A stretch of 64,000 nucleotides of DNA from Brachionus koreanus (taxonomy: Eukaryota; Rotifera; Eurotatoria; Ploima; Brachionidae): positions 449,856-513,855 of the forward strand of contig PJRA01000524.1 in the NCBI GenBank assembly GCA_016987375.1, written 5' to 3'. A program made the translations under genes and the position numbers. The notes under the pieces were generated by a model. That model was not told the origin of the DNA. It was given only the letters and a program-made list of their open reading frames with translations, and ran no database searches. Of the stretch, positions 11,914 to 23,705 are shown piece after piece. Each line of letters opens with the position of its first letter. Within the stretch, counting starts at the first letter, position 1.

Positions 11914-14340
11914 AAGAAAATCTAAGCTCTTTAGCTCAAAATTTAAAATCTTAATAACTAATCTAAATAACATGTTCAAAATTTTAATTAAACCGAGGGT
12001 ATTTTTGAGCCCTTTTTGATAAGAAAATGAATAAATTATCACTTGAAAAATTAAAATTCTTATTTAAATTTATTAAAATTTTCAGTTCAAGTCATAATTT
12101 GATAGCAAATATAGGTCTCTTACATTGAAAACTGATCAATTTAGTCTCATTTTAATCAGTTAGATAAAAACTGTTTGAATAATAATTAAGCTTAACTAAC
12201 TTAATTCAGATTTTTAACCACATGTGATCTGTAAATTATTTTTTTAAATGATTATAAATTATTTAAGAATTACTTAGAATTATTTATAATTTTTAGCTCA
12301 CTGCTAATGCCACAACAAAAATCATGGTATTAGAGTTCAGTGAGTAATAATATTCATAAATAAAAAAGCAAGAGAATTTTTTCAAGAGATTTCATTCGAA
12401 GATCATTAAATTCTATTTATTTTTAAAATATTTAATATGACTTAAAATTTCAAAAATTAGAAAGATGCTAAAATGAAAAGATCTAAATTTTTAAAAAGGC
12501 AAAATTTTATAAATCAACATATGCGATAAGCAAGTCAAATATTAAAATACTAAATAGAACAATCCAATATTTAGATCTTTTTGGCTTAATTTACTAAATA
12601 ACCTAGAAAAACAGGTTTCTTTGGGGAAATTTTCACCGCAGCCCCTCAAAGTTTAAAAAAAAAAAGCATCTTGTCTTCAAGCCGTAATAGCTCATGTGCA
12701 AATATGCATATCCTAATAGCATTGCATCAATTGTGTTAAGGAAAAATCTTATTTGATATATCATGCCTTTATTTTACCAACATGGTCAAAAAATGATAAA
12801 ATTATAATAATAATGGTCATTTTTTGCAGTTTTTTTGTATCTCTTCCGCGGTTTATCCCAAAATCCTTTTTTTTTTTAGGCAGACTCAAAAACGAAATAT
12901 AATTCTGAAAAAAAAGTTGGGGTCACTTTTTTATCTTTTAATTTTAAGATTTAAAAATTTGAGTCAAAAAAAGGTAAATTTAAAATTTTGATATTTTTTA
13001 GCCAACATTCTTTATTTTAGTTTATACTTCTTTTTAAAGTAATTTTTTGAAATTTTTAGTTTAGATTAACTGTTGAGATAAATTTTAAAACTTAAATTAT
13101 TTTTGTAAGCAAACAAACATCACCTAGATTGAGATTCCCTTTTGCATAGTTTATATAAAATTTTGAATATCTTTTTTCATCTAAAGATTCGTATTAATTT
13201 GAAAATCTTATAATCAACCTTTTTTTAATTAAATTTGTTTTAGTCAAAATTCATTCTCTTTCACAAATATTTAAAAAATTTGAAAAATGTTTGTTATTTG
13301 ACAAACGGATTTTTATACCAAGTATCAAAACCAAAATTTTTTAAGTTGAACTTTTTTAAGTCAAGTAGATTTAATCATCAGAAGTTTGATCAATTAAATT
13401 TTCCCTTTTGAAATCGTTAGATTTTAAAAAACAGAAAAAAGATAACAGTTTTGCAAAAATTTTCATAAAATCAGATTAAATTTGTAAGATAAAATTTAAT
13501 TCAAAATAAATTTTTTTTTAACAAAGTTTATTTTTCTTTTAAATAAAAAAGAATTTAAACTAAATCCACTTTAAAGAGAAAATTTTTTTTACATTTAATT
13601 GAAATTTTAAAAAACGTAATCAACTTAGAACAAAAAATTTGATCTATTGGCAATCAATATATAGAGTTTTTAAGAAATAATGTTATAATTTATTAACTAT
13701 AGAATGAGTTAATGAATTCTTCTAGGATTAAGAATTGAAAAAGAATTTTTTTTTGTCATAGATAATATGTAATATGTATTGATTGTATAAAAGGAGGTAA
13801 ATATGCCTATCGCATATATGCTATAATTTTTTATAATTCTTTTGAGAAAAAAATCTAATAGTTTAAATCGATTCTATTTAAAATAGCTAAACCATTAAAC
13901 TAAAATGAAATATACTTAAAAAAAGTTATTTTTTGACTTTTGAGATAATATGTATCCAGCCAGTATATATTTGAGATTCCGGACAAATTTTAAAAAATAA
14001 TCAGATGGAATCGAGATTCGAGAATTTTTATTTTATATTTAATATTTTACAATATGACGAAATAAAAGATTTCTAATAACAAATTAAGAGATTTTATTAA
14101 ACAGATTTTGCTATTAAAATCAAAAATTAAAAGCTTTTCTCGAATTTTTGACACATAATAAATTTCTCATATTGAAACAATTTAAAACAACAAGCTTTTA
14201 GTGGATTTCATATTTTTTTAAAATAAATAACTGAAACAAAGTTGTCATAGAAATATTTGTTTTTTACTTTTCTTTTCTAGGTAGATGTTGTGCTTCTTAA
14301 ATCAATAACCCTTAATTTAATTTGATTTAATTAAATTTAA
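11914..14340. other. Intergenic region, no gene recognised
   Basis: About 2.4 kb between the DNAJC7 stop and the first exon of the WD40 gene. It is AT-rich with many poly-A and poly-T runs and no credible coding frame. A small imperfect hairpin lies at about 12297-12347, with arms CTCACTG..CTAATGCCA and TGGTATTAGAGTTCAGTGAG and a 4-base bulge. The rest shows nothing that can be named. Confidence 0.5.
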
Positions 14341-17300
14341 ATGAAACAATCTTCAATAATTGATAAAGAAGGCGGTAAATTTTTAATTTTATAAATTTTA
14401 TCTTTTAAATGTATCAATAAAATGTCATTAAAGTTTTATCAAATATCGAACAAAAATCATATTTTGTTTCGAATGAATTTGTTTTGAAAGATTCAATTGA
14501 TTTACCCTTAGAAAATGATCATCTTATGGCTGGTAATATTTTTTTATCATATAAATTATATAATTATCAAAATTTTAAGCTATAATCAATAATCTAAATG
14601 AAACATTTGTCTTGGTTGATTTTAGTGGAATTATAACATGGAAATGGAAAAATCAAATCAATAAAAGTAATTATTTAAATTAAAAAAATTAGTTTTTTTG
14701 AAAGTCTAAGAACTGTTTTTATATAATAAAAACTTGATTTAATTAGATTCTGTATTTTAAAATATTTAAAATAATATCTAAAATTTAAAAGTAGATTATT
14801 TAAAAAAGGAAAAAACTAGCCTAAAATCAAATGTAACGAAACTTTAGATCAAAAAAAATTTAAAAGATAATGTTAAAATGAATTACTTAATCAAATTTTT
14901 TTGACAAGATAAAAGAGAAGTGTTTTATGATTCAAAAGAATCAGTAAAAATCATTGATATCATTTTTAATCCGATTCATAAGTGTTATTTTTCATTATAT
15001 AGTGATAATAGCATCGGAGTAAGATAAATCAAATTTAATACGGTTGAATTTTAATGATTTAATTTTTTTTCAGATTCTAAATAACAAATTTCAAGAAGTT
15101 TTTCGAAAATCTAATGGATCAGGAGCAATATTATGTTTGATTTTCAATTCAAAGAATGAAGAATTGATTGCTTCAACTGTTGAAGGATTCAAAGTAAAGT
15201 TTTTTTATTTTTATCAGAAAATAATTAAATTATTTGGTTATAAATTTTGTCCTTTCATATTCAATACACTATAAAATCGTGTCGTTAATTTTAATTTTAT
15301 ATTTGTAATTTTATAATTAAAAACGACCTTACTTTCTAGGAATATTTTGAATCGCTATCTATTAGGAATTAAACTAATTATTTTTTTTAGGAATTAGTTT
15401 TTAAAATTTAAAAATTTAATCATTCGGAATAATTTTTTAAAAAATCAACAACCAGGAATTTGAATTCTTTAATTTATTTTTTTCTTAAATCTAAAAATTT
15501 CCAGCAAAGAAAAATTTATAATCAAATTTCAACATTTCAAATGTGCTCAAAATATTTAAAATGCGTAATTTCATCATTTGCAAGATAAAAGGCGACTATC
15601 GTTTTTTTTCAAATTTAAAAAAATGGTATTTGAAGTTTAAAAATTTCAGAAGTCTGCAATGCAATCAATTACGCATTAAATAAATTTTGAGCATGTTTGA
15701 AATCTTGAAATTTGATCATAAATTTTACTTTGCTAAATTTCCCAAAAAACATACGTTCCTAATTTCAGACTTTTTTCTTGCAAAAAATGCAAAAAAAAAT
15801 ATTAAAAAATTTTTTGGCAATGGCTCCGATAAAACTGAAATGTCTTAAAAATTGAGCAAATGCGCTATAATACTATTTTATTTTATTGCATATTATATTC
15901 CTTCAATTTGTTTTTAACTCTTTTTGAAACACTGTCGTTCTAATTGAAATTAAACAAAACAACAAAAAATTAGATCTAACACAAATGAAAAATGTCTTTT
16001 TTTGATAGATTTTTTCTTCTTTAAGATATTTTGTATAAAAATTGACGAAAAAAAGAGATGGAAAAATTTGATGGATCTAAGTAATCATGAGTTAATATTA
16101 AAGTATTATAAAAAATTATTTAGAAATAATTTTAATGAATTATGTTTTACTAGAAAAGAGTTTAAAATAAGCGATGAATGGATTAAAAAAATGGAAATTG
16201 ATGAAATTAATTGTCATCTTTACTGTTGTTCTTCACATGACTTGCATATTTTTGACTTTAATTGGACCCTTATTCGCCATTTTAAAAATATTCATAGCCT
16301 TCCAATTACTTGTGTCATATATTCGGCTACCAATAAATGTTTTATCACAGGAAGTATGGATAATACTATAAAAATATGGTCTATCACTGGAGATTGTATT
16401 GATATCCTCAAATCACATTCAAAATCAATTGTTAAATTATTGGTTAATCCATATAACTCAGATTATTTTCTAAGTGGATCTCTCGATGGAACTATTAAGA
16501 TGTGGTCACTTAATGTAAATCAAGTAGTTTATGAGTAATTTTCCATTAATTTTGTAAAAAAAAAAGAATTTTTTTTTTGGAAAAGGATCAATTTCAAAGA
16601 AAGAGAAATATTTTGGATGGGTTTTACGAATGAAAATTTATTATATGTATCAACTCAATTTGATTTTTCAGTATGGTCGATAAATAATTTTATCGACTTT
16701 TGGTCTGAATCAAAGTTTACATTAAAGCTTTTTTAAAAATTGATGTGAAAAATTAAAGCTTTATTATTTTCGAAATTGTGTAAAATGAAGTTGGAAGATT
16801 TTTTTAAATCATTTAATTTTAAATCATGAAATTTAAATTTCACATCAATCTTTGTGAAAATTTGTATTTCATTAGCAAAGTAATTTCTATTTTTAAGAGA
16901 CAATATAATCAATATGAAGATTGATTTTTTTTCAAACAAAAATAATCAAATTTTGGCTATTGGTCAAGAAAAGTCAATAAGAATATTTGATGCACTAAGA
17001 GCTACAGAAGTATCGACAATTTTACCACTTCCAATTGATCAAGAAAATATTGAAGCCAAATCAATTGCTTATGGCAGAAATATCAAATATGTTTTTATTT
17101 TGCTTAATGAGGAAATTTGGATTTTTTACGTTAGGTAAATTTTAAAACCAAAATAATCAATAATTTGTAAATATGAGTTTAGATTTATTTTGTCTATGTT
17201 ATTAATATAAACTCATATTTTATTTCTAAACTTCATATTTTATATTTTTTATTAAATATTTAAACGGATTTATTTCGTTGCTAGAACTTATCCATCATCG

Positions 17301-20300
17301 AAAGTTTGCGTTTGGAATACAGATTTAATACAGAAAAATTCATCTTTGGAGAATGAAGAATTAATAGATGATACCTCTAATAAATTAAGCAAAAAAATCA
17401 GCTATATGGAGATGCAAAATTTGATAAGAAATCATCAAGCAATTGATTATAGTTTACTATCCAAAAGACAAAATGAAATTTCGAAATGCAGATCCATAGC
17501 ATATTTAGAATCAAACATTATTTTCTGGAATCTAGAAGGTCAATGTACAAGCTTAACTGAAAACTTTTTACTCCTTGGTCTTGAAAATGGAAGCATAATT
17601 TTCTGTGATCCACTCAAGCGAAATAAGAAATATGCAGTTCTAAAATGTAGCAAAGATCCAGTTGTAGAAATAATTCATGATAAAATAAATAATTATTTGA
17701 TAACAAAAATCGAATTGAAAGAATTGTTTCAAATCCAATACTGGACCTTACCTGACTTGAAATATATTGAAAAAGTTTATTTTTCGAAAATGATGACTGC
17801 TTTTAACAGAATTGTAAAATCAATTGGTGTTTTTTTTTTTTTTATTTATTCTTATATTTATTTTCAGAATGAAAATGTTTTAGTTGGTTTTGAGGATGGA
17901 AGTTTGGATGTTTCAAAAATAATAAGTTTATCAAAACACAGCTCAGATAAACCCTTAAGTAATTAATAATAATTTACTCTTCTAATTAAATTTCTATTTA
18001 ATAATTTTTTGCAATTCTAGGCGAGGTAGAAACGAAAAATCTTCTTAAAAAAAGTGATAAATACGAGCACAAGCAGAAAGTTGAAATGATAGATGTCTGT
18101 CATAGTTTCAATTTTTTTCTCAGTTTTAGGTAAGATAAATTTTTAAATACTTGAATTTTTTTTTAATTTTAAATACCAGCCTAATGATTCTGTACATTTG
18201 ATTTTTTTAAAAATATATATTAAAAAAATCTGAAAATTATTTTGTTTGATTGAAGAATTTTGTATATTCATTTCATTTACTAGTAAAGACGGACAAATTA
18301 AAATATGGAATAAAATTAAGAAGCTTATTGTTGAGATTAATTTAGATAGTTCATTGTCAGCATGCTGTTTTCTTAATAACTCTGGTGATATAATAACAAG
18401 CTGGAAAAATCATCTGTTTAAAATTAGCCTTGACAAAAGTTAGTTTTTTTTTATACTTTAAGTTAATTTAAATTGAATAATTTTGTTGCTAGTTATTCCG
18501 GATATAAGGTTTTTAGCCAAAGAAGAAGACTTCATAAATGATTCTGAAATTTTTAACACTGAATACAATTTTGAAGATGAAAATGAGTCCATATTTAATA
18601 TGAATAAATATTTAGTATTTTTTTTTTATTTAATAAATAATTGTTGTCAAGATTAAAATGTTTTCTTTAGAATCCATTCAATTTAAAACTTAATTTAGAT
18701 GGAAAAATTGAGTATGGGGAATTAAAGAAAAGTAAAAAAAAAATAGAAAAAAGTTTGCATGGCCGCATTGAAACACTTTCTGCAGATGAAAATTTTAGTG
18801 ATGCATCAAATAGTTCAACTAATCAAAGTTCTTTTTCATTTTTATCATCGCCTAGAATTGATTCAAATGATAATTTATACAATATCGATTTGATGTTAGA
18901 CTCCGAACTAAAAAAAAAGGAAATTCATGATTATCTAGTTAATTTATTTACGAAAAGTAATTTCAATTTTTTGTTTTAAATCATTATATTTTAAATAAAG
19001 GCAAAAAAACTGAGAAAAAATCGTCTTTTCCGAAAGAATGGAAAACATTCCCAAAAGTCGGAAATTCTCCTTCACGAACACCAGAACACTCATCAAGTGA
19101 AACAAGTCCTAGAGATTTCGAAAATGAAAATGATGATGTAAAACCTGATGAACCTGAAAAGTCATTAGGTGTTCAAGAAGGCTTAAGCACAAAATTAAAG
19201 CAGAAAAACAATGAAACTGGAGATTCACTTAGCAAAAATTTACCAAATCTTGCATTAAAAGAATCAAAAAATTCAAATGATGATACTGATAAGCGATCTA
19301 CTCAAACTAAAATTAATAATTTATATTCAAACGAAAAAAATAATAACAAAGAAACAATCATTTTGCCATTATCGACTGGGAAATTTTCGAGATCTGCATT
19401 GCCTTTACCAAATAGTACCAAAGATTCCAATTGTAAAGGTAGAAACATTGACAAAGAAGAAAAAAAAGATAAATCAAATAGAAATAGAAAATACGCTAAA
19501 AAAACTGATAAGATGTATGAAAATAAATTTTCAAAACAATCAATTAAGCCAATAAATAAACCGCAGAAAACAATAGCGACAGAGTCTTCATATTTTGATT
19601 CTACTTTGAACAAAACTGAAACCATTGATTTTAAAGATCTAAACATGGAATCAGGCAAAAATAAGATTTCATTGAAAAATGAAATTCGAAATTTGAATAA
19701 AAATTTGCAAAAAATCCATAGTAATCAAAAAAAAGATTTGTCCTCATTATCTTATTTTGATATTAATTCTGAAAATCGAACTGAATTTATCCATGATTTG
19801 AATAAACAAAAAAAAACTAAAGAATTGTTCTCTTATATTTTTCTAAAAAGTTCAATGCCAAAACGAATTTCAGCCGGAATTTATCACATCGACAAAAGTG
19901 AAGAAATCAACAGCGAAGATAAATTTAACTATGAAAGCTATTTGAATGAAAGATCTGACTCTGAATGTGATTATAAATCGTATGATGAAATAAACATTCC
20001 GTACTTCAAAGATTGGATAAAAAATTATAAATCGAAAAAGAATAATTTGAACCTAAGAATGAATCAGGCGAAATTAAGAAGAGAAAATTTTAATTCCATA
20101 AGAAACGAAAAAATATTAAATTCATTGCATAGAGAAAGAATAAAAGATTTATCGGAAAATTTTGATAATGACGATAGTTCAACTGATCATGTTCAATCAA
20201 AAGAAAAAATTAATCGCGTCAATTTGAAATCACCATATTTTATTTCACAACTTGAGATGGAAGAAATTCTAAAAGAAGTAGATGAAAATTTACTAATTGA

Positions 20301-20655
20301 CCAAAATTCACATTCAAAAATTCAAATCACAAATAAATACAAGAGTAGCAAAGTTATCAGCGAAAGAAAAAATAACTTCGAAAAGAAAAAATCAAGCTAT
20401 TTAAATCAAAATTTATCTTCAAGTAATCGATCTGGATTCCAAGGAAAAGAAAAATTTAAAAGTACAAATTCATTTATATCTTTACAAAAGTCAACAAGTT
20501 CGATTCCAGCAAAAGAATTTTTTAATAATGAGAAAGAATATCCTGAGATAAAGATCCACTTATATTATCCTGGATCGCCTGAAAAATATTTGCTGCCAGT
20601 ACGCTTTCCTAGACTTTATCAGAAACTAATTAATAAGCTAAAAAATTATGAATAA
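14341..20655 (+). CDS. Large WD40-repeat protein with disordered basic C-terminus (15 exons, 1428 aa)
   Basis: Exons: 14341-14374, 14434-14532, 14580-14666, 14909-15018, 15074-15193, 16026-16534, 16586-16714, 16898-17134, 17285-17828, 17868-17958, 18021-18129, 18284-18438, 18493-18614, 18671-18956, 19001-20655; total 4287 nt, one open frame. WD-type blades are clear in exon 6 (CFITGSMDNTIKIWS at about residues 255-269, FLSGSLDGTIKMWSLN at about 300-315) and in exon 12 (KDGQIKIWNK). In between come degenerate blades such as LAIGQEKSIRIFDALRATE, VCVWNTD and LLLGLENGSIIF. The last exon encodes about 550 residues of Lys/Asn/Ser-rich, probably disordered sequence and ends in a hydrophobic/basic motif around PVRFPRLYQKLINKL. 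The architecture resembles the long WDR87/WDR97-type cilium and sperm proteins, but that assignment is uncertain. The exon 9/10 intron (17829-17867, 39 nt) is open in frame and may not be spliced. The exon 5/6 intron is unusually long and holds a foldback repeat. Confidence 0.7.
15504..15733. repeat. Foldback (long inverted repeat) element inside WD40 gene intron 5
   Basis: Two 66-base arms, 15504-15569 and 15668-15733, are imperfect reverse complements of each other (roughly 80-85% by eye) around a loop of about 98 bases. The outer ends are GCAAAG...CTTTGC and the inner ends ATGCGTAAT...ATTACGCAT. No target duplication was certain. The right arm shares a block (GAAATTTGATCAT..AAATTT.ACTT.GCT) with sequence near 52660-52715, so the unit is dispersed in the genome. 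It is most likely a MITE or foldback transposon relic. Confidence 0.65.
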
Positions 20656-20704
20656 TAAACTTAAATTAAAAGATTAAAAAAATTATTCAATAAAAATATA
20701 TTTC

Positions 20705-20927
20705 TTAACACTAGAACGCCCGAGGGGTTTTTTAGACCCCTTTTTGAAAAATTAAAACTTTATTTTTACCACATATAAATAAAATTCTAAAAAACGGTTT
20801 TTATTATCTAAAAATTTTGATTGTAATTTTTTAGAAAATGAATAAATTTTAAAAGAAAATGTTTAATTTATCTTGATAACTTTATTTGAAATTTTAATGA
20901 AAAATCAGCCGGGCTTTCTAGTGTTAA
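20705..20927. mobile_element. TTAA-flanked MITE, piggyBac-like, complete copy
   Basis: Non-autonomous element bounded by TTAA at 20705-20708 and 20924-20927. Terminal inverted repeats are CACTAGAACGCCCG on the left and, read from the right end inward, CACTAGAAAGCCCG. A subterminal palindrome (AGGGGT..ACCCCT) follows the left repeat. Insertion at TTAA with exact TTAA duplication is the hallmark of the piggyBac superfamily; the assignment here rests on that and on the terminal repeats only, since no transposase is present. It lies 50 bases after the WD40 gene stop codon. Confidence 0.72.
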
Positions 20928-21189
20928 AAAATAAGTTTAAAAATAATGATACAAAAATAAATGCTAATAAAAAACGCTCTATAGTTTTTTCAATGATAAA
21001 AAAAGCCAGATTGCTTAAGATTAAGATTTTATTATATCTCATTAGAGATTTATTTATTTATTCAATTCAGTTATTGCCATATTCTGGCGATGTAAAAAAA
21101 AAATTAAATTTTTAAGGGATTGAATTATTGATTTGGTTAAATTAGTTTTACATAAGAGAAGGTATAGGTATTCACAATTAAGTCTTCTT

Positions 21190-22133
21190 AATTATTCTCT
21201 TTTTTCGTTTTTTTTTCATTTTCATCTTTTCTGTTGATCATTGTGAAACATTCTTAAACATAGATTTTTTTTCATCCTCTATATCTTTGATTAGTTTCAT
21301 AATATTTCTAATTACGATTTTATATTGAGTTTTAGTAACTTCTTTTATTTAATTTAGAAATTCATGTTTGTATCTATGATCTTGAATTTCATTATTCTCG
21401 ATCGATCGTATTCGATTGATTGCTCGGTGTAATGATTCTCCAGTAATCGTTTTGCAAATGTGGTTTTAACTTTTTTTATTTTTATCTTTATTAGAGATTA
21501 TAATCGTTTTTCCTAAATTTTAGAATAAAGTTTAAAAATATTAAATAAATATAAATAATGTGATTAAATTTAATGGGAATAATTTAAATGGGCTCATTCT
21601 ATTACTGAAACGGGCTTATAATTATTTTGGACTCAATATTTAATCAATTAGGGGATATATAATTACTACTTTTGACTCATTTATTAATTATTTTTGGCCT
21701 CTAAAAATACTAAAAAAGAGTTACAAAATTTCTTAAACGATAACAATTTTTATTTTAATATTTATTTATTTTTAAATGAAATTAAAAAAATAAAATTTCA
21801 ATAAAAAATTTGTTAAGCTAGTAAAGAATTATTTGAGTAGAATGAAAAATTTATATTTTTAATAAAGTATAATAATAAAGAAATTTATAAACAAAATAAA
21901 AAGAAATTTTTGAGTAAAATTGAGAAGATAATGAAATAACTATATAGCTGAAATAAATAACTATATAACTAAATAACTATATATAGTTTTTTTTAGGTGT
22001 ACCTCTTTGTCTTTTAACTTCTTGTGTAGCTGAATGACTTGAAGACTGTACCGTTGATTTAATCAAGTTGTTTGCTTTGCTTCTTGTTTGTCTTGTTCAG
22101 TCTTGTTCTTCCAATATTTCATTATCGGTCATT
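21190..22133 (-). pseudogene. Degraded coding-like stretch, probably a transposon ORF1 relic
   Basis: Minus-strand frames carry peptide-like segments broken by stops: from an ATG at 22133, MTDNEILEEQD, stop, then TRQTRSKANNLIKSTVQSSS and VKRQRGTP; further on at about 21475-21190, HICKTITGESLHRAINRIRS and NEIQDHRYKHEFLN, stop, then TQYKIVIRNIMKLIKDIEDE. The Ser/Thr/Lys-rich start with basic clusters would fit an ORF1-type nucleic-acid-binding protein of a LINE. No known domain was recognised and the identity is a guess from its place inside a transposon nest. Confidence 0.3.
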
Positions 22134-22189
22134 CTATTTCTTTTGTTTACACTTTCAACAGGAGATTAATTTTAATGAAGATAAAATGA

Positions 22190-22532
22190 ATGATTTTTAC
22201 AAAAAACAACAAAGAAAAGTCTGTTTTTAATTTAAGAATTTATGGGAATAAAATCGAAACCCTAAAAGAAATAAAGTTCTTAGGTATTAAATTCGATTCT
22301 AAACTAACCTTTTCTTCAATGATAGAAGAAATTAAAGAACGTTGCAATTCAAGGCTAAACTTAATCAAAATCTTGTCTAATTAAAAATGGGGCCTTGACT
22401 TTAGAACTTTAGGAAACCTTTATAAATCTTTGATTGGGTCTATTCTAGATTATTCTTTCCCTTGTCTTAACTCTCTTTCAGAAACTAATATAAAAAGATT
22501 AGAAGTAATCCAAAATTCAGCGGTTCGTTCTA
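22190..22532 (+). pseudogene. LINE reverse transcriptase, C-terminal fragment, cut by assembly gap
   Basis: The frame reads IKFLGIKFDSKLTFSSMIEE, KERCNSRLNLIKILSN, an in-frame stop at 22382, then KWGLDFRTLGNLYKSLIGS, ILDYSFPCLNSLSE and IQNSAVRS. This is the region after the catalytic palm of jockey/R1-type non-LTR reverse transcriptases (FLG.+FD..LTF, LY+SLI.S.LDY, L..+QN.A+R). The catalytic part is missing upstream, so it is a 5'-truncated dead copy. It runs into the N stretch. Confidence 0.75.
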
Positions 22533-22993
22533 NNNNNNNNNNNNNNNNNNNNNNNNNNNNNNNNNNNNNNNNNNNNNNNNNNNNNNNNNNNNNNNNNNNN
22601 NNNNNNNNNNNNNNNNNNNNNNNNNNNNNNNNNNNNNNNNNNNNNNNNNNNNNNNNNNNNNNNNNNNNNNNNNNNNNNNNNNNNNNNNNNNNNNNNNNNN
22701 NNNNNNNNNNNNNNNNNNNNNNNNNNNNNNNNNNNNNNNNNNNNNNNNNNNNNNNNNNNNNNNNNNNNNNNNNNNNNNNNNNNNNNNNNNNNNNNNNNNN
22801 NNNNNNNNNNNNNNNNNNNNNNNNNNNNNNNNNNNNNNNNNNNNNNNNNNNNNNNNNNNNNNNNNNNNNNNNNNNNNNNNNNNNNNNNNNNNNNNNNNNN
22901 NNNNNNNNNNNNNNNNNNNNNNNNNNNNNNNNNNNNNNNNNNNNNNNNNNNNNNNNNNNNNNNNNNNNNNNNNNNNNNNNNNNNNNNNNNNNN
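22533..22993. other. Assembly gap (461 N)
   Basis: A run of N inside a repeat nest. The sequence immediately to its right is the last 81 bases of the same TTAA element that lies complete at 20705-20927, so repeat collapse is the likely reason for the gap. Confidence 0.99.
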
Positions 22994-23074
22994 TTTTAAA
23001 AGAAAATGTTTAATTTATCTTTAAAACTTTATTTGAAATTTTAATGAAAAATCAGCCGGGCTTTCTAGTGTTAA
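22994..23074. mobile_element. Right end of a second copy of the TTAA-flanked MITE
   Basis: These 81 bases match 20847-20927 with only two differences by eye (near 23021-23024), including the inverted repeat end CGGGCTTTCTAGTGTTAA. Same orientation as the first copy. The left part is hidden by the gap. Near identity suggests recent activity of the family, or a local duplication. Confidence 0.75.
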
Positions 23075-23172
23075 CTATATTTTGATTTTTATTTTATTTT
23101 TATTTTTAATCTGAAGGAGCTAAAGCTCGGTACAGAAATACAAATAAATAAAATAATAAAAAATATTTAACT

Positions 23173-23521
23173 CTCTGAATCGATCAACACTCGACTATTC
23201 ACATGTTATTCTAAACACTGTTACCCAAAGAATCTCAAAGCACCTTCAATTTTTTCAAAATAAAATCCTTCGATCAATCAAACGTTTTCCATTTAAAAAC
23301 CTCGACGGAGACTATACATTAAACTTTAAAAATCAATCTACTAGAAACAAGGCTAAAAAAACTATTTATCAAATTCGTCAAGGGTCACGGCCCTTAAATA
23401 ATTATTTAAATGAATAAAAAGAAATAGATTTTGTAATAAAAAAAATCTACTTAAACAATGTTTCTTTTAATCATTCTATGGATTATTTGGATGTTTCAAA
23501 AATAGTCAATGTGAAATTTTG
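23173..23521 (+). pseudogene. Second LINE reverse transcriptase C-terminal fragment
   Basis: A frame of about 115 codons with one internal stop reads STLDYSHVILNTVTQRISKH, LQFFQNKILRSIKRFPFKN and then a Lys/Asn-rich tail. The segment LDYSHVI...FQNKILRSI corresponds to the thumb region of non-LTR reverse transcriptases (LDY...I......L...QN+.LR.I). There is no start codon and no palm domain. It is a different lineage from the fragment at 22190-22532. Confidence 0.6.
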
Positions 23522-23705
23522 ACCAAATAGAATTACGAACAAAAATATGCTCTATTATTTCTTATTTCTATTTTTTTATTTCATAATGAAAATAGAACGA
23601 GATTAAATGAAGACTAATGATGTAATTTAAAATGAATATTTAATTTTTAATGTTTATTATACTCTAATAAAAAATTTAATCAAAGCTATTAAATTAATAG
23701 CAGAT

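Noticed and set aside
12770..12835. Apparent inverted repeat ATGGTCAAAAAATGAT / ATGGTCATTTTTTGCAG
   Set aside because: The arms are partly direct and partly reverse similarity in A/T runs and do not form a consistent stem.
16733..16939. Minus-strand 68-codon frame
   Set aside because: Lies mostly in the intron between exons 7 and 8 of the WD40 gene, where a weak inverted repeat (ATTGATGTGAAA/TTTCACATCAAT) creates an open frame.
19302..19658. Minus-strand 118-codon hydrophobic frame
   Set aside because: Reverse complement of Lys/Asn-rich coding sequence always looks Phe/Leu-rich; it is a shadow of the last WD40-gene exon.
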